From assembly GCF_900209925.1 (NCBI RefSeq), contig NZ_LT907978.1:77001-141000 (forward strand): DNA of 64,000 bases, given 5' to 3'. Below are positions 9,250-17,212 of this stretch, piece by piece; the first letter of the stretch is position 1; each line of letters starts with the position of its first letter. Source of the stretch: Anaerobutyricum hallii. Its GTDB lineage: Bacteria > Bacillota > Clostridia > Lachnospirales > Lachnospiraceae. The notes under the pieces were generated by a model. It was not told the DNA's origin. It saw nothing but the letters and a program-made list of their open reading frames with translations, and did not search any database. The translations under genes and the position numbers were made by a program.

Positions 9250-9786
9250 ATGAGTAACTGTATCACTACATACACGAGAAAACATTTTGACCCTGTAAAT
9301 CCTGAGCCAGTGGATATAGATATTAAAGACATTGCACATGCTCTTTCAATGATATGCAGAGGAAATGGACATGTCAGTTCTTTCTGGTCTGTAGGGGAGC
9401 ATTGTATTTTATGTGCAAAGGAGGCGGCTGCAAAAGGATATGCAGATCGTTTAGTACTCGCTGCGCTTTTACATGATGCAAGCGAGTGTTATATGTCAGA
9501 TGTGCCAAGGCCGTTAAAACAGAACATGAAGCAATATAAAGAGCAGGAGAATCATTTATTAGATGTGCTTTATACAAAGTTTTTAGAAACTCCGCTGAGC
9601 GAAGAAGAAGAAAAGCTTATAAAAGAAATTGATAATGCATTATTGTGGTATGATCTGAAGTATTTATTAGATGAGGAATTAGAAGAAAGGCAGCCGAAGC
9701 TTCATGTAGAGCCTGATTATACGGTAAGAGCATTTTCTGAGGTGGAAAAGGAATATTTAGAGATATTTAAACGATATAAAAGATAA
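9250..9786 (+). CDS. HD-domain phosphohydrolase
   Basis: Protein of 178 residues with a metal-dependent HD fold: His in SVGEHCILCAKEA, the HD doublet in LAALLHDASECYMSD, and a downstream Asp in KEIDNALLWYD. The helix with PRPLKQNMKQYKEQENHLL is typical of the YfbR/nucleotidase-type branch, which removes phosphate from nucleotides, but the N-terminal 'YTRKHFDPVNPEPVDIDIKDIAHAL' is also shared with uncharacterised HD proteins. RBS GGGAGGG sits a few bases before the ATG. It follows the tRNA-Leu terminator and is probably monocistronic. Substrate unknown. Confidence 0.85.
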   Translation: MSNCITTYTRKHFDPVNPEPVDIDIKDIAHALSMICRGNGHVSSFWSVGEHCILCAKEAAAKGYADRLVLAALLHDASECYMSDVPRPLKQNMKQYKEQENHLLDVLYTKFLETPLSEEEEKLIKEIDNALLWYDLKYLLDEELEERQPKLHVEPDYTVRAFSEVEKEYLEIFKRYKR

Positions 9787-9826
9787 GATAAAATATAATG
9801 AATTAAATGACAAATGTTATAAGATA

Positions 9827-9874
9827 TACGCTCGGAATTTTTGACACCGGTTTTCGGTTAATGTTCCGAGCGTA
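9827..9874. repeat. Inverted repeat / stem-loop after the HD gene
   Basis: ACGCTCGGAA pairs with TTCCGAGCGT across 26 bases that contain a second small stem (ACCGG/CGGT-like). There is only a weak T stretch after it (AGTTTT), so it may be a terminator or an operator for the methyltransferase gene 34 bases further on. Confidence 0.55.
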
Positions 9875-9907
9875 AGTAGTTTTAAGAAAGGCTGGAAGCG
9901 GAAAAAT

Positions 9908-10513
9908 ATGAAAGAGAAAGAAGATATAATAGAGAATAAATGGGACAAATTACTGAAAATACATACAATGGGACGTGATGATTCTAACGCAGATCAATAC
10001 CATTATCCATATGAACCTACACCATATTCTGTATTAGAAAGATTAGCTAATACAGGAATCATACGAAAAAATAATACACTGCTTGATTATGGCTGTGGAA
10101 AAGGGCGTGTAGACTTTTTCCTTTCATATCAGACCAGGTGTACATCTGTTGGTGTGGAATATGATGAAAGAATCTATAATAAGGCAGTAGAAAATAAAGA
10201 AAGTGCTATTTCTACAAGAAGAGTATCTTTCAAAGCGGAAAATGCAGAATATTTTGCTGTACCAAAAGAAGTGGATAGAATCTATTTCTTTAATCCATTT
10301 TCCCTGGAAATATTACAAAAGGTAATGCATAAAATATTAGAATCTTACTACGAAAATCCTCGGGAAATGAAATTACTTTTTTATTATCCGTCAGATGAAT
10401 ACATCTCCTATTTAATGACAGTAAATGAATTAATATTTGCAGATGAAATCGACTGCAGAGATTTATTCCAGAAAAATGATTCCAGAGAAAGAATTGTGAT
10501 ATTTGAACTTTAA
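9908..10513 (+). CDS. Class I SAM-dependent methyltransferase
   Basis: Cytosolic protein of 201 residues. The SAM-binding motif I is LLDYGCGKGRVDFFLS (about residues 59-74), motif II is the acidic VGVEYDE, and a later motif DRIYFFNPFSLEIL occupies the motif IV position (NPF in place of the NPPY of DNA/protein N-methylases). The N-terminal PYEPTPYSVLERL looks like the substrate-side helix of small uncharacterised methyltransferases. The gene stands alone between the HD gene and the CsoR-like regulator. Substrate unknown. Confidence 0.82.
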   Translation: MKEKEDIIENKWDKLLKIHTMGRDDSNADQYHYPYEPTPYSVLERLANTGIIRKNNTLLDYGCGKGRVDFFLSYQTRCTSVGVEYDERIYNKAVENKESAISTRRVSFKAENAEYFAVPKEVDRIYFFNPFSLEILQKVMHKILESYYENPREMKLLFYYPSDEYISYLMTVNELIFADEIDCRDLFQKNDSRERIVIFEL

Positions 10514-10596
10514 AAATAATCTTGATTTCTAAGAATACTCTTTTTTTGATACTGACATTATTTTTGAAACAAAATAAGACTACGAGGTAAAATAAA

Positions 10597-11034
10597 ATGG
10601 AAAATAAACATATTCATGAAAACGAATATATAAAAAATAAAGATAAAACACAAAATAAATACCATATTCATGAAGCAGCTTATATGGACGAACATATGCA
10701 GGAATATGTAGGACAGCATATATATGAACATACACATATAGATGAACATGGGAAAGCTCATACACATACTCATAATCCAGAAACCGTAAAAAATGAATTG
10801 AATCGTATTGCCCGCATTATCGGCCATATGAAGTCAATCAAGACGATGATTGAATCGGGGAGAGACTGTAGTGAAGTTCTTATACAGTTAGCAGCAGTTG
10901 ATGCCGCAATAAAGAGCCTAAGCAGAGTTATTTTAAAAGAGCATATGTCAACCTGTATCGTCGATGCGATAAAAACAGAAGATACTGAAGCAATTGAAGC
11001 ATTGAATGAAGCAATAGACAAATTTATAAAATAA
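10597..11034 (+). CDS. CsoR/FrmR-family metal-responsive repressor with histidine-rich N-terminal extension
   Basis: All-helical DUF156 repressor of 145 residues. The core (residues 61-145) has RIARIIGHMKSIKTMIE and the Cys-His-Cys ligand set Cys91, His116 and Cys120 (spacing H-x3-C), the CsoR-type Cu(I) signature rather than the RcnR type. The odd part is an extension of 60 residues with 12 histidines (positions 5, 7, 23, 25, 33, 41, 45, 47, 51, 55, 57, 59). Such a tail could collect or buffer a metal. No transporter or chaperone for a metal is adjacent, so the regulated genes may be elsewhere, or it may control only itself. The last base of the gene is followed after one base by palindrome A. 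Confidence 0.9.
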   Translation: MENKHIHENEYIKNKDKTQNKYHIHEAAYMDEHMQEYVGQHIYEHTHIDEHGKAHTHTHNPETVKNELNRIARIIGHMKSIKTMIESGRDCSEVLIQLAAVDAAIKSLSRVILKEHMSTCIVDAIKTEDTEAIEALNEAIDKFIK

Positions 11035-11035
11035 A

Positions 11036-11212
11036 ATACTAATTTGAGGGACTAAAGAAACGAAAACCAGAAATTTGATAGAAAAGAAAATGTGAAGATA
11101 GTCGCTTCGTAGAAAATGCCTGACCGGCATTTTTACTGGCTCCGACATCACATTTTCTTTTCTATCAAATTTCTGGTTTTCTGTCCTTTGGCTCCAGATG
11201 GAAATTAGTATT
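11036..11212 (+). repeat. Long palindrome A (177 bp), core in + orientation
   Basis: Ends AATACTAATTT and AAATTAGTATT are perfect inverted repeats. Long stem arms (ACCAGAAATTTGATAGAAAAG and its complement) enclose the core TAGTCGCT (11099-11106) facing GCTCCGA (11139-11145) and an apical AAAATGCC/GGCATTTT hairpin. It starts two bases after the csoR-like stop codon. Same type as copies E and J. Confidence 0.85.
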
Positions 11213-11235
11213 TAAATCTTGGATGGGAATAAGGG

Positions 11236-11475
11236 GATTGTCCAGAAGGCTATGGTTTTTAATCAGAGAACTGTTTCCCCATAAGAAATTCGCCATAAAA
11301 AAATAGCAGTGAAGGTCAAAGCCTTCCAATTAATAAGATTTCTTTCTCTATAATTCCGTTAAAATTTCGTTAACAATTCCTTTTCCTTTAGAAGACCGGC
11401 TACAAATCCAGTGGGAAAATATTCTCCTCTGGAGATTTTTATTCTAGTGAAAACCATAGACTTCTGGACAATCCC
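11236..11475. repeat. Second inverted repeat in the linker after palindrome A
   Basis: GGGGATTGTCCAGAAGG...ATGGTTTT at 11236 onward is repeated as its complement at 11450-11475. Related arm sequences flank the linkers after palindromes D and I, so the linker is part of the repeat unit. No reading frame or other signal is visible. Confidence 0.65.
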
Positions 11476-11650
11476 CTCTTTTTCCCTCAGACTAAAATAC
11501 TAATTCCTCATCAAGAACAGACAGCCGCTGAAACAAACTTTTATGCTGAATTGTAAGAAAAGCTATGATAAAGAAAAAAGAATGGTATGCTTCCTTTTAG
11601 GTAGACAGTTGAAAAAAATAAAACTGTTTATCTGAAAGGGGGCATTTTTT

Positions 11651-12310
11651 ATGGATAAGATTTCTCCAGAAGAAAAAATACAATGGATGGAAAAAATTCT
11701 TCAGAAAAAAGAATCCATCAGTTCTGTTGCATCAAAAATAGGAGTTTATTATACGACCGTTGATAAATGGCTTAGAAATTATCAATCAATTGGACCGGAA
11801 GCTTTTTTTCGAAAAGGTCATACCTATCGAACTCCTGCTCAAAAAGAAGCAGCTGTTTTCGATTATCTTTCTGGAAAAGGTTCTCTCCGGGATATCTGTG
11901 CCAAACACAAAATTTCAGATGCACAGATACTCAGAAGATGGATTATGAAGTATAATAGTCATGATAAGGAAACAGGAGGTAGACCAATCATGACTAAAGG
12001 CAGAAAAACTACATTTGAAGAACGTGTCGAGATCGTTCAATATTGCATAAAACATTCTCATAACTATTCGGAAACAGCAAAAAAATTTCACATTTCTTAT
12101 CATCAGGCCAGAAGTTATACTATAAGATATGAAGAAAACGGGGTGGATGGGCTGCAAGATAAGCGGGGAAAGAGAAAATCCCCAGAGGAAATGACGGAAG
12201 TAGAAAAACTGCGTGCAGAAGTAAGACTTCTGCGTGCGGAAAAAAGACGGGCAGAAATAGAGATATCTTTCTTAAAAAAATTAGAAGAGATAGAGAGGAG
12301 GGGAGGCTGA
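11651..12310 (+). CDS. IS3 transposase OrfA
   Basis: DNA-binding subunit of 219 residues with helix-turn-helix units near residues 12-40 (SSVASKIGVYYTTVDKWLRNY), 75-100 (SLRDICAKHKISDAQILRRW) and 120-155 (YSETAKKFHISYHQARSYT). A C-terminal leucine-zipper-like helix (KLRAEVRLLRAEKRRAEIEI) follows. The long multi-HTH form is typical of the IS150 branch. The run of seven A at 12274-12280 lets ribosomes shift -1 into orfB to make the OrfAB transposase. RBS AAAGGGGG precedes the ATG. Confidence 0.92.
   Translation: MDKISPEEKIQWMEKILQKKESISSVASKIGVYYTTVDKWLRNYQSIGPEAFFRKGHTYRTPAQKEAAVFDYLSGKGSLRDICAKHKISDAQILRRWIMKYNSHDKETGGRPIMTKGRKTTFEERVEIVQYCIKHSHNYSETAKKFHISYHQARSYTIRYEENGVDGLQDKRGKRKSPEEMTEVEKLRAEVRLLRAEKRRAEIEISFLKKLEEIERRGG
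12274..12280 (+). other. Programmed -1 frameshift site of the IS3 transposase
   Basis: A AAA AAA in the zero frame of orfA (codons TTA AAA AAA TTA). Slipping back one base continues as ATT AGA AGA GAT and stays open through the orfB domain. The orfA stop is 28 bases later. Confidence 0.75.
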
Positions 12311-13212
12311 GCCTGATACGCCAGGAACATATCTATCGGGCAATCAAGGAAGAACACGAAAAATATAACTATCCAATCCTGTTATTATGTGAAATAGGTG
12401 GAATCGCCAGATCATCCTACTACAAATGGCTCCATCACGTAGAGACACCGAACGAGAGATTTAACGAGGAATTGGCAGAGAAACTGGAACAATTACATGA
12501 AAAACATCCAGATATGGGATATAGAAGGTTAAATGACAAGCTGCGCCACGATGAAGACATTCGGGTAAATGATAAGAGAATCCTCCGTATTTGCAGAAAA
12601 AAACAGATCCGGTCCAACTTAAAGAGCCGGTATAATGGCTGTACCAGAGCATCAAACAACCCAGCATTTATTGCAGAAAACATTCTTAATAGAGAATTTA
12701 AGGCAGAACACCTTAATGAGAAATGGGTTACTGATGTAACGGAATTCAAATATGGAAACACCTTAGACAGTGTTCATAAAATATATTTAAGCGCTATATT
12801 AGACTTATGTGATAGACGGCCCGTTGCATATGTTATTGGGGATAGTAATAATAATGCGCTGGTATTTGAAACTTTTGATAAAGCAGTAAAGGCAAATCCA
12901 GAAGCCCATCCTATTTTTCACAGTGACAGAGGATATCAGTATACCTCCCGAAGATTCCATCAGAAATTGGAAGAAGCAGGAATGATACAGAGTATGTCGA
13001 GGGTAGCACACTGTACAGATAATGGAGTAATGGAAGGCTTTTGGGGAATCTTGAAACGGGAAATGTATTATGGAAAGAAATTTGAGAGCAGAGAAGAATT
13101 AGTGAAGGCAATCACAGAATATATAGATTACTATACAAACGACCGACCACAGAGAGGACTTGGAGTATTAACACCAATGGAATTTCATGAAAAGCAACGA
13201 TTGGCGGCATAA
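12280..13212 (+). CDS. IS3 transposase OrfB (integrase domain, made as OrfAB)
   Basis: The frame entered by the -1 shift is open for 310 codons; a TTG at 12472 is only an internal alternative start. The N-terminal part has the IS3 HTH_21-like segment (HPDMGYRRLNDKLRHDEDIRVNDKRI). The rve integrase core has DDE residues in WVTDVTEF, HSDRGYQYTS and NGVMEGFWGILKRE. It ends with the usual YIDYYTNDRPQRGLGVLTPMEF. It catalyses cut and copy of the element. No internal stop or shift is seen, so the enzyme looks functional. Confidence 0.9.
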   Translation: MRRDREEGRLSLIRQEHIYRAIKEEHEKYNYPILLLCEIGGIARSSYYKWLHHVETPNERFNEELAEKLEQLHEKHPDMGYRRLNDKLRHDEDIRVNDKRILRICRKKQIRSNLKSRYNGCTRASNNPAFIAENILNREFKAEHLNEKWVTDVTEFKYGNTLDSVHKIYLSAILDLCDRRPVAYVIGDSNNNALVFETFDKAVKANPEAHPIFHSDRGYQYTSRRFHQKLEEAGMIQSMSRVAHCTDNGVMEGFWGILKREMYYGKKFESREELVKAITEYIDYYTNDRPQRGLGVLTPMEFHEKQRLAA

Positions 13213-13216
13213 AAAT

Positions 13217-13262
13217 GTTGCCCGATATCCAACCGGGCAACACAAAAATTTTATATTTTTTT
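13217..13262 (+). terminator. Terminator at the 3' end of the IS3 element
   Basis: GTTGCCCG pairs with CGGGCAAC, followed by an A/T tract ending in seven T residues. It lies between the orfB stop and the right terminal repeat. Confidence 0.7.
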
Positions 13263-13289
13263 AATTGTCTACTTGACGGGATGCACACC

Positions 13290-13437
13290 AGAATTGTTAT
13301 AAGTATTGTATTTTGTGACTTTGCGCTATGGAATTCTGACCATAGGAACTTGGGACTCGTTTTTCCCAAGTTCCTGTTTTTCTGGGCAGAATGGAATGCT
13401 TAGCGCAACGGAACAAAATCAAACTTATAACAATTCT
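13290..13437. repeat. Long palindrome N (148 bp)
   Basis: AGAATTGTTATAAGT pairs with ACTTATAACAATTCT at the outside. Further in, TTGCGCTA/TAGCGCAA and GGAACTTGGG/CCCAAGTTCC pair in turn. It has the same architecture as the other long palindromes but I do not see the TAGTCGCT/GCTCCGA core. Confidence 0.75.
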
Positions 13438-13524
13438 TTTTTCTTTACAAGACTAACTACAATTCGGCTTGGTATCTTCTACATAAAGCGGTGTCTGTCT
13501 CCCCAGTAAATTAGTAGTTTGTTA

Positions 13525-13592
13525 TTGACATTTTCTTGGAAAAGGATTATGATATACAAACAAGTTCGCTAGTGAACAGATTCCTAACGAAC
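13525..13592 (+). promoter_or_regulatory. Promoter and probable MarR operator
   Basis: TTGACA (13525-13530), 17-base spacer, TATGAT (13548-13553). Just downstream, the near-palindrome GTTCGCTAGTGAAC (13564-13577) and a further CTAACGAAC half are well placed for autorepression by the MarR protein encoded next. Confidence 0.75.
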
Positions 13593-13685
13593 TAAATAAA
13601 GGAGATATGAAAGAAAATATGTATTCTCATAAAAGCAAGCAAGGAAAGCTTTGAAGAGTGCATGATAACAAACGGAGGATAAAAT

Positions 13686-14120
13686 ATGCGAGATTCTATA
13701 ATTAATATCTGTGGAATGAATATGCGTAAGCTTTTGGAGAAAAAATCTGAAGTGCTGGTGCAGAAATACGGAGTGAGAAATGTGGAGTTGGAGATTCTTT
13801 TGTTTTTATATCATTCATCATGTGGAGATACGGCGAAGGATATCGTAGAGCAGAAGAATTTATCTAAGGCGCATATTTCAAAGTCTGTGGATAATTTGCG
13901 GGCAAAGGGATTCGTTGTTTTGATAGAGGATGACAATGATCGTAGAAAGAGACATATTGAGTTGACACAAAAAGCGGAGGAGGCAGCGAAGGAGATGTTA
14001 GAAGTTCATAATGATTGTAAGCGTATTATTATGCGGTATGTGACAGAGGAAGAAAAGGCAGTTATGGATCGTGTGATGCAGAAGATGCTTCGCAGTTTGG
14101 ATGAGGAACTTCAAAAGTAA
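13686..14120 (+). CDS. MarR-family transcriptional regulator
   Basis: Winged-helix regulator of 144 residues. The recognition helix is DIVEQKNLSKAHISKSVDNLRAKG and the wing contains DDNDRRKRHIELT, the D-x-R-x-K/R pattern of MarR proteins. It is the first gene of an operon with a cytidylate-kinase-like gene and two ABC exporter subunits, a setting that suggests it senses a toxic small molecule and represses the exporter. Operator candidate at 13564-13592. RBS GGAGG is 7 bases before the ATG. The ligand is unknown. Confidence 0.9.
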   Translation: MRDSIINICGMNMRKLLEKKSEVLVQKYGVRNVELEILLFLYHSSCGDTAKDIVEQKNLSKAHISKSVDNLRAKGFVVLIEDDNDRRKRHIELTQKAEEAAKEMLEVHNDCKRIIMRYVTEEEKAVMDRVMQKMLRSLDEELQK

Positions 14121-14156
14121 CAGAATTAGTCTGATTAGAAGAAAGGAATGTAGTAT

Positions 14157-14753
14157 ATGAAGTCAATGGCAATAGAAAGGGAATTTGGCAGCGGAGGACG
14201 GGATATCGGAATTCGCATTGCGAAAGAGGCACAGATTCCTTACTATGATGGACAGCTGCTGATTGAGGCCGCTAAAAGATATGGCATAGAGATTGCAGAT
14301 CTTAAGGAGTTTGACGAGAATAAAGTAGGAAGTCTTCTCTATAATATCGCGATGATGGCAGGCTATAATCAGTATGAAAATATGGTGAAAATTAATGAGA
14401 TTTTCTATGGAATGAAAGAGACGATTAAGAATCTTTATGCAGAAGGTCCGGCGGTTTTTATCGGAAGATGTTCTACAGAAATTTTGAAATCCTGTGAAGA
14501 TGTTGTGACAGTTTTTGTCCGCTGTAGTGATAAGGAGAAGAGGGTACAGCGCATTTTTGATAAGGAAAATGTAGATACGATGCAGAAGGCACGTCGTTTA
14601 ATGGACAGAAAGGATTGGGGCAGGGAAAGGTATTTTAAGTTCTGGACGAAAAAGGACTGGAAGGACGAGAAGAACTATGATCTGATTCTTGATACAGCGA
14701 AGCTTTCTTTGGAGGAGTGTTCAGAGATTTTATTGAAGAGGATGAACGAGTAG
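14157..14753 (+). CDS. Cytidylate-kinase-like protein
   Basis: P-loop protein of 198 residues. REFGSGGRDIG (about residues 7-17) is the nucleotide-binding loop in the form used by the cytidylate_kin2 family, shorter than classical Walker A. FIGRCSTEIL and RRLMDRKDWGRERYFKFWTKKDW give the later Asp and Arg side chains expected for substrate and lid contacts. It is not the housekeeping CMP kinase, which has GxxGxGKS; the real substrate is unknown. It sits between the MarR gene and the exporter genes. A paralogue is encoded at 62622-63218. Confidence 0.85.
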   Translation: MKSMAIEREFGSGGRDIGIRIAKEAQIPYYDGQLLIEAAKRYGIEIADLKEFDENKVGSLLYNIAMMAGYNQYENMVKINEIFYGMKETIKNLYAEGPAVFIGRCSTEILKSCEDVVTVFVRCSDKEKRVQRIFDKENVDTMQKARRLMDRKDWGRERYFKFWTKKDWKDEKNYDLILDTAKLSLEECSEILLKRMNE

Positions 14754-14850
14754 GCATTGGAAAGCATAATAATAAACGATGCGGATTTTTGATGAACTTA
14801 GTAGTCAGAGTAAAATTGTTTTGACAAAAAGTAATTGGAGGACATAAAGA

Positions 14851-17211
14851 ATGACAAAAATATTTAAAAATATGGCCCCATACTGGTATATGATCGTTGC
14901 GATTGTGCTGTTGCTTATTGTGCAGGCGTTTGGCGATTTGTCGCTGCCGCAGTATACGTCAGATATCATTGATGTGGGAATTCAGAATAAAGGTGTGGAG
15001 CATATTCTTCCTGTGAAAATGATGGAGGATGAGTATGAGATTTCGCAGTTGTATATGACTTCAAAAGAGAAGAAAGTATGGAAAGATACTTATGAGAAAA
15101 AGGGTGAGTATTACATTTGCAAAGTAGAAGATGAGGAGAAGCTGGATCAGTTAGATGATACATTTCTTACAGCGATTTTCTTAAATCATAACATGTCAAA
15201 TGTAAAAGAATCGCAGTTTAAGAAGATGATTAAGAATTCGATTGCTTCGAATCCTGCGATGGCTCCGATGAAGGATAAAATAGATGATATGAGTGTCGAT
15301 GAGATTGGAAAGATGCTCAACATGGAGTTTAAGAGTTTTCAGGAGGAAGATGATAACGGGAAAAAGGTTACTTACGTTGATGTGCGCCCGATGCTGTATC
15401 AGATGAAGCAGACAGGCATGATGAGTGCCAAAGATATCCAGAAGTCCAGAGAAGAAATCGAAAAGAAAATGAACGATATTGGAGAGAGTACTTTATTTTC
15501 TACAGGTGTTGCCTATGCGACAAAATGTGATAAAGCTGCAGGAGTAGATATCGATAAGATACAGACAGATTATCTCTGGAAAGAAGGCGGCCGTATGCTT
15601 GGAATTGCATTTATGATTCTGGTAGCGGCGATTGGAGTCGGTTTTCTTGCTTCTAAGGTAGGTGCGAGTATTGGCAGGGATTTGCGTGGAAAAATCTATA
15701 AAAAGGTTATGGGATTTTCAAATGCGGAAATGAACCGTTTTTCTACAGCATCTCTTATTACAAGAAGTACAAACGATATTCAGCAGATTCAGATGGTTAC
15801 AGCAGTTATGCTGAGACTTCTTTTGTATGCACCGATTATCGGAATTGGTGGAATTATTAAAGTGTATCAGACCGGAGCAGGAATGGAATGGATTATTGCT
15901 CTTGCGGTTGTTGTGATTCTCGGATTTGTTATGCTGCTTGTTTCGATGGCGATGCCGAAGTTCAAAATTATGCAGACATTAGTAGATGGTCTTAACCTTG
16001 TTTCCAGAGAGATTTTAACAGGACTTTCTGTTATTCGTGCATTTGGCAGAGAGAAAACAGAGGAAGAGCGTTTTGATGAAGCGAATAAAAAGTTGACAGG
16101 TACGCAGCTTTTTACAAACCGTATTATGACGTTTATGATGCCGGGAATGATGTTTATCATGTACAGTGTTACCATTCTGATCACATGGGTTTCCGCACAA
16201 AAAATTGATGCGGGTACGTTACAGGTTGGTGCGATGACAGCGTTTATTACTTATGCAATGCAGATCGTTATGGCATTTCTTATGATGACAGCGATGTCTA
16301 TTATGGTACCAAGAGCGGGTGTTGCAGCAGATCGTATTGATGAAGTTCTTAAGACAGAAGCTTCTGTTCAGGATGTGAAGAAGCCAGAAACGCTTAAGGA
16401 GCATAAAGGTGTTCTGGAATTCTCACATGTAGATTTCAAGTATCCGGGAGCAGAACATAACGTGCTTTCTGATATTGATTTTAAAGTGGAGCCAGGCAAG
16501 ATAACGGCAATTATCGGAAGTACCGGCTGTGGAAAGTCTACGCTGGTTAATCTGATTCCGAGGTTTTATGATGTGACAGGTGGACAGATTACATTAGATG
16601 GCAAAGATATTCGTCGGATTTCTATGGAAGAACTTCGAGAAGAAATAGGATTTGTACCACAAAAAGGTGTTCTTTTCTCCGGAACAATTGCTTCTAACCT
16701 GCGATTTGGAAAAGCAGATGCGACAGATGAGGATATAAAAGAAGCAGCAGAAATTGCCCAGGCGACAGAATTTATTGAGACGAAAAAAGAAAAATACGAC
16801 AGTCCAATTGCCCAGGGTGGAAGTAATGTATCTGGTGGACAGAAACAGCGTCTTGCGATTGCAAGAGCGATTGCGAAAAAGGCAAAAGTACTTGTATTTG
16901 ACGATAGTTTTTCTGCACTTGATATGAAGACAGATGCAGCACTTCGTAAGGAATTAAATGAAAAGGTGCAGGATGCATCTATCGTAATTGTAGCGCAGAG
17001 AGTCAGTACGATTTTACATGCAGACCAGATTCTTGTTTTGGATGATGGAAAGATTGTTGGAAAAGGAACGCATGAAGAACTGCTGAAAAACTGTGAGGTA
17101 TATCTTCAGATTGCAAAGTCACAGCTTTCTGAAAAGGAGCTTGGACTTGAAAAATTAGGTTTGGTAAAAGAAAAAGCAGAGAAGGAAACAAATAAGAAAG
17201 GAGGTAAGTAA
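14851..17211 (+). CDS. ABC exporter half-transporter, subunit 1 (non-canonical ATP site)
   Basis: Fused membrane and ATPase protein of 786 residues. TM1 is near residues 9-28, a large loop of roughly 200 residues follows before TM2, then further helices and the ATPase domain: Walker A GSTGCGKST, signature NVSGGQKQR, Walker B VLVFDDSFSALD. The residue after the Walker B Asp is Asp, not the catalytic Glu, and the H-loop His is Gln (AQRVSTI). So its own catalytic dyad is degenerate, as in one partner of heterodimeric exporters (TmrAB/BmrCD type). The long first loop, probably extracellular, is also a BmrD-like trait. It pairs with the next gene, 1 base away. Confidence 0.92.
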   Translation: MTKIFKNMAPYWYMIVAIVLLLIVQAFGDLSLPQYTSDIIDVGIQNKGVEHILPVKMMEDEYEISQLYMTSKEKKVWKDTYEKKGEYYICKVEDEEKLDQLDDTFLTAIFLNHNMSNVKESQFKKMIKNSIASNPAMAPMKDKIDDMSVDEIGKMLNMEFKSFQEEDDNGKKVTYVDVRPMLYQMKQTGMMSAKDIQKSREEIEKKMNDIGESTLFSTGVAYATKCDKAAGVDIDKIQTDYLWKEGGRMLGIAFMILVAAIGVGFLASKVGASIGRDLRGKIYKKVMGFSNAEMNRFSTASLITRSTNDIQQIQMVTAVMLRLLLYAPIIGIGGIIKVYQTGAGMEWIIALAVVVILGFVMLLVSMAMPKFKIMQTLVDGLNLVSREILTGLSVIRAFGREKTEEERFDEANKKLTGTQLFTNRIMTFMMPGMMFIMYSVTILITWVSAQKIDAGTLQVGAMTAFITYAMQIVMAFLMMTAMSIMVPRAGVAADRIDEVLKTEASVQDVKKPETLKEHKGVLEFSHVDFKYPGAEHNVLSDIDFKVEPGKITAIIGSTGCGKSTLVNLIPRFYDVTGGQITLDGKDIRRISMEELREEIGFVPQKGVLFSGTIASNLRFGKADATDEDIKEAAEIAQATEFIETKKEKYDSPIAQGGSNVSGGQKQRLAIARAIAKKAKVLVFDDSFSALDMKTDAALRKELNEKVQDASIVIVAQRVSTILHADQILVLDDGKIVGKGTHEELLKNCEVYLQIAKSQLSEKELGLEKLGLVKEKAEKETNKKGGK

Positions 17212-17212
17212 A

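Larger units (their letters stand above)
11601..13272 (+). mobile_element. IS3-family insertion sequence (IS150-like)
   Basis: About 1.67 kb with imperfect terminal inverted repeats: GTAGACAGTTGAAAAAAATA at the left and, as its complement, GTAGACAATTAAAAAAATAT at the right. It contains orfA and orfB in the usual IS3 arrangement with a -1 frameshift site. The exact outer bases and the target-site duplication are not obvious. Both reading frames look intact, so it may be active. Confidence 0.85.
11496..13518. repeat. Palindromic repeat unit interrupted by the IS3 element
   Basis: Left end AATACTAATT (11496) and right end AAATTAGTAG (13508-13518) match the ends of palindrome A. Inside them GAACAGACAGCCGCT faces AGCGGTGTCTGTCT, and GAATTGTA faces TACAATTC, with palindrome N near the middle. 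Without the IS the unit would be about 350 bp. The left half resembles the linker at about 36018-36060. Confidence 0.65.

Noticed and set aside
10558-10827. Hydrophobic minus-strand frames opposite the CsoR-like gene
   Set aside because: They are shadows of the histidine-rich codons (CAT/CAC read as ATG/GTG) and have no RBS.
13290-13437. Palindrome N as a member of the core-bearing family
   Set aside because: Same size and shape, but neither TAGTCGCT/GCTCCGA nor TATCACTGC/GCTCTAA is present; listed separately.
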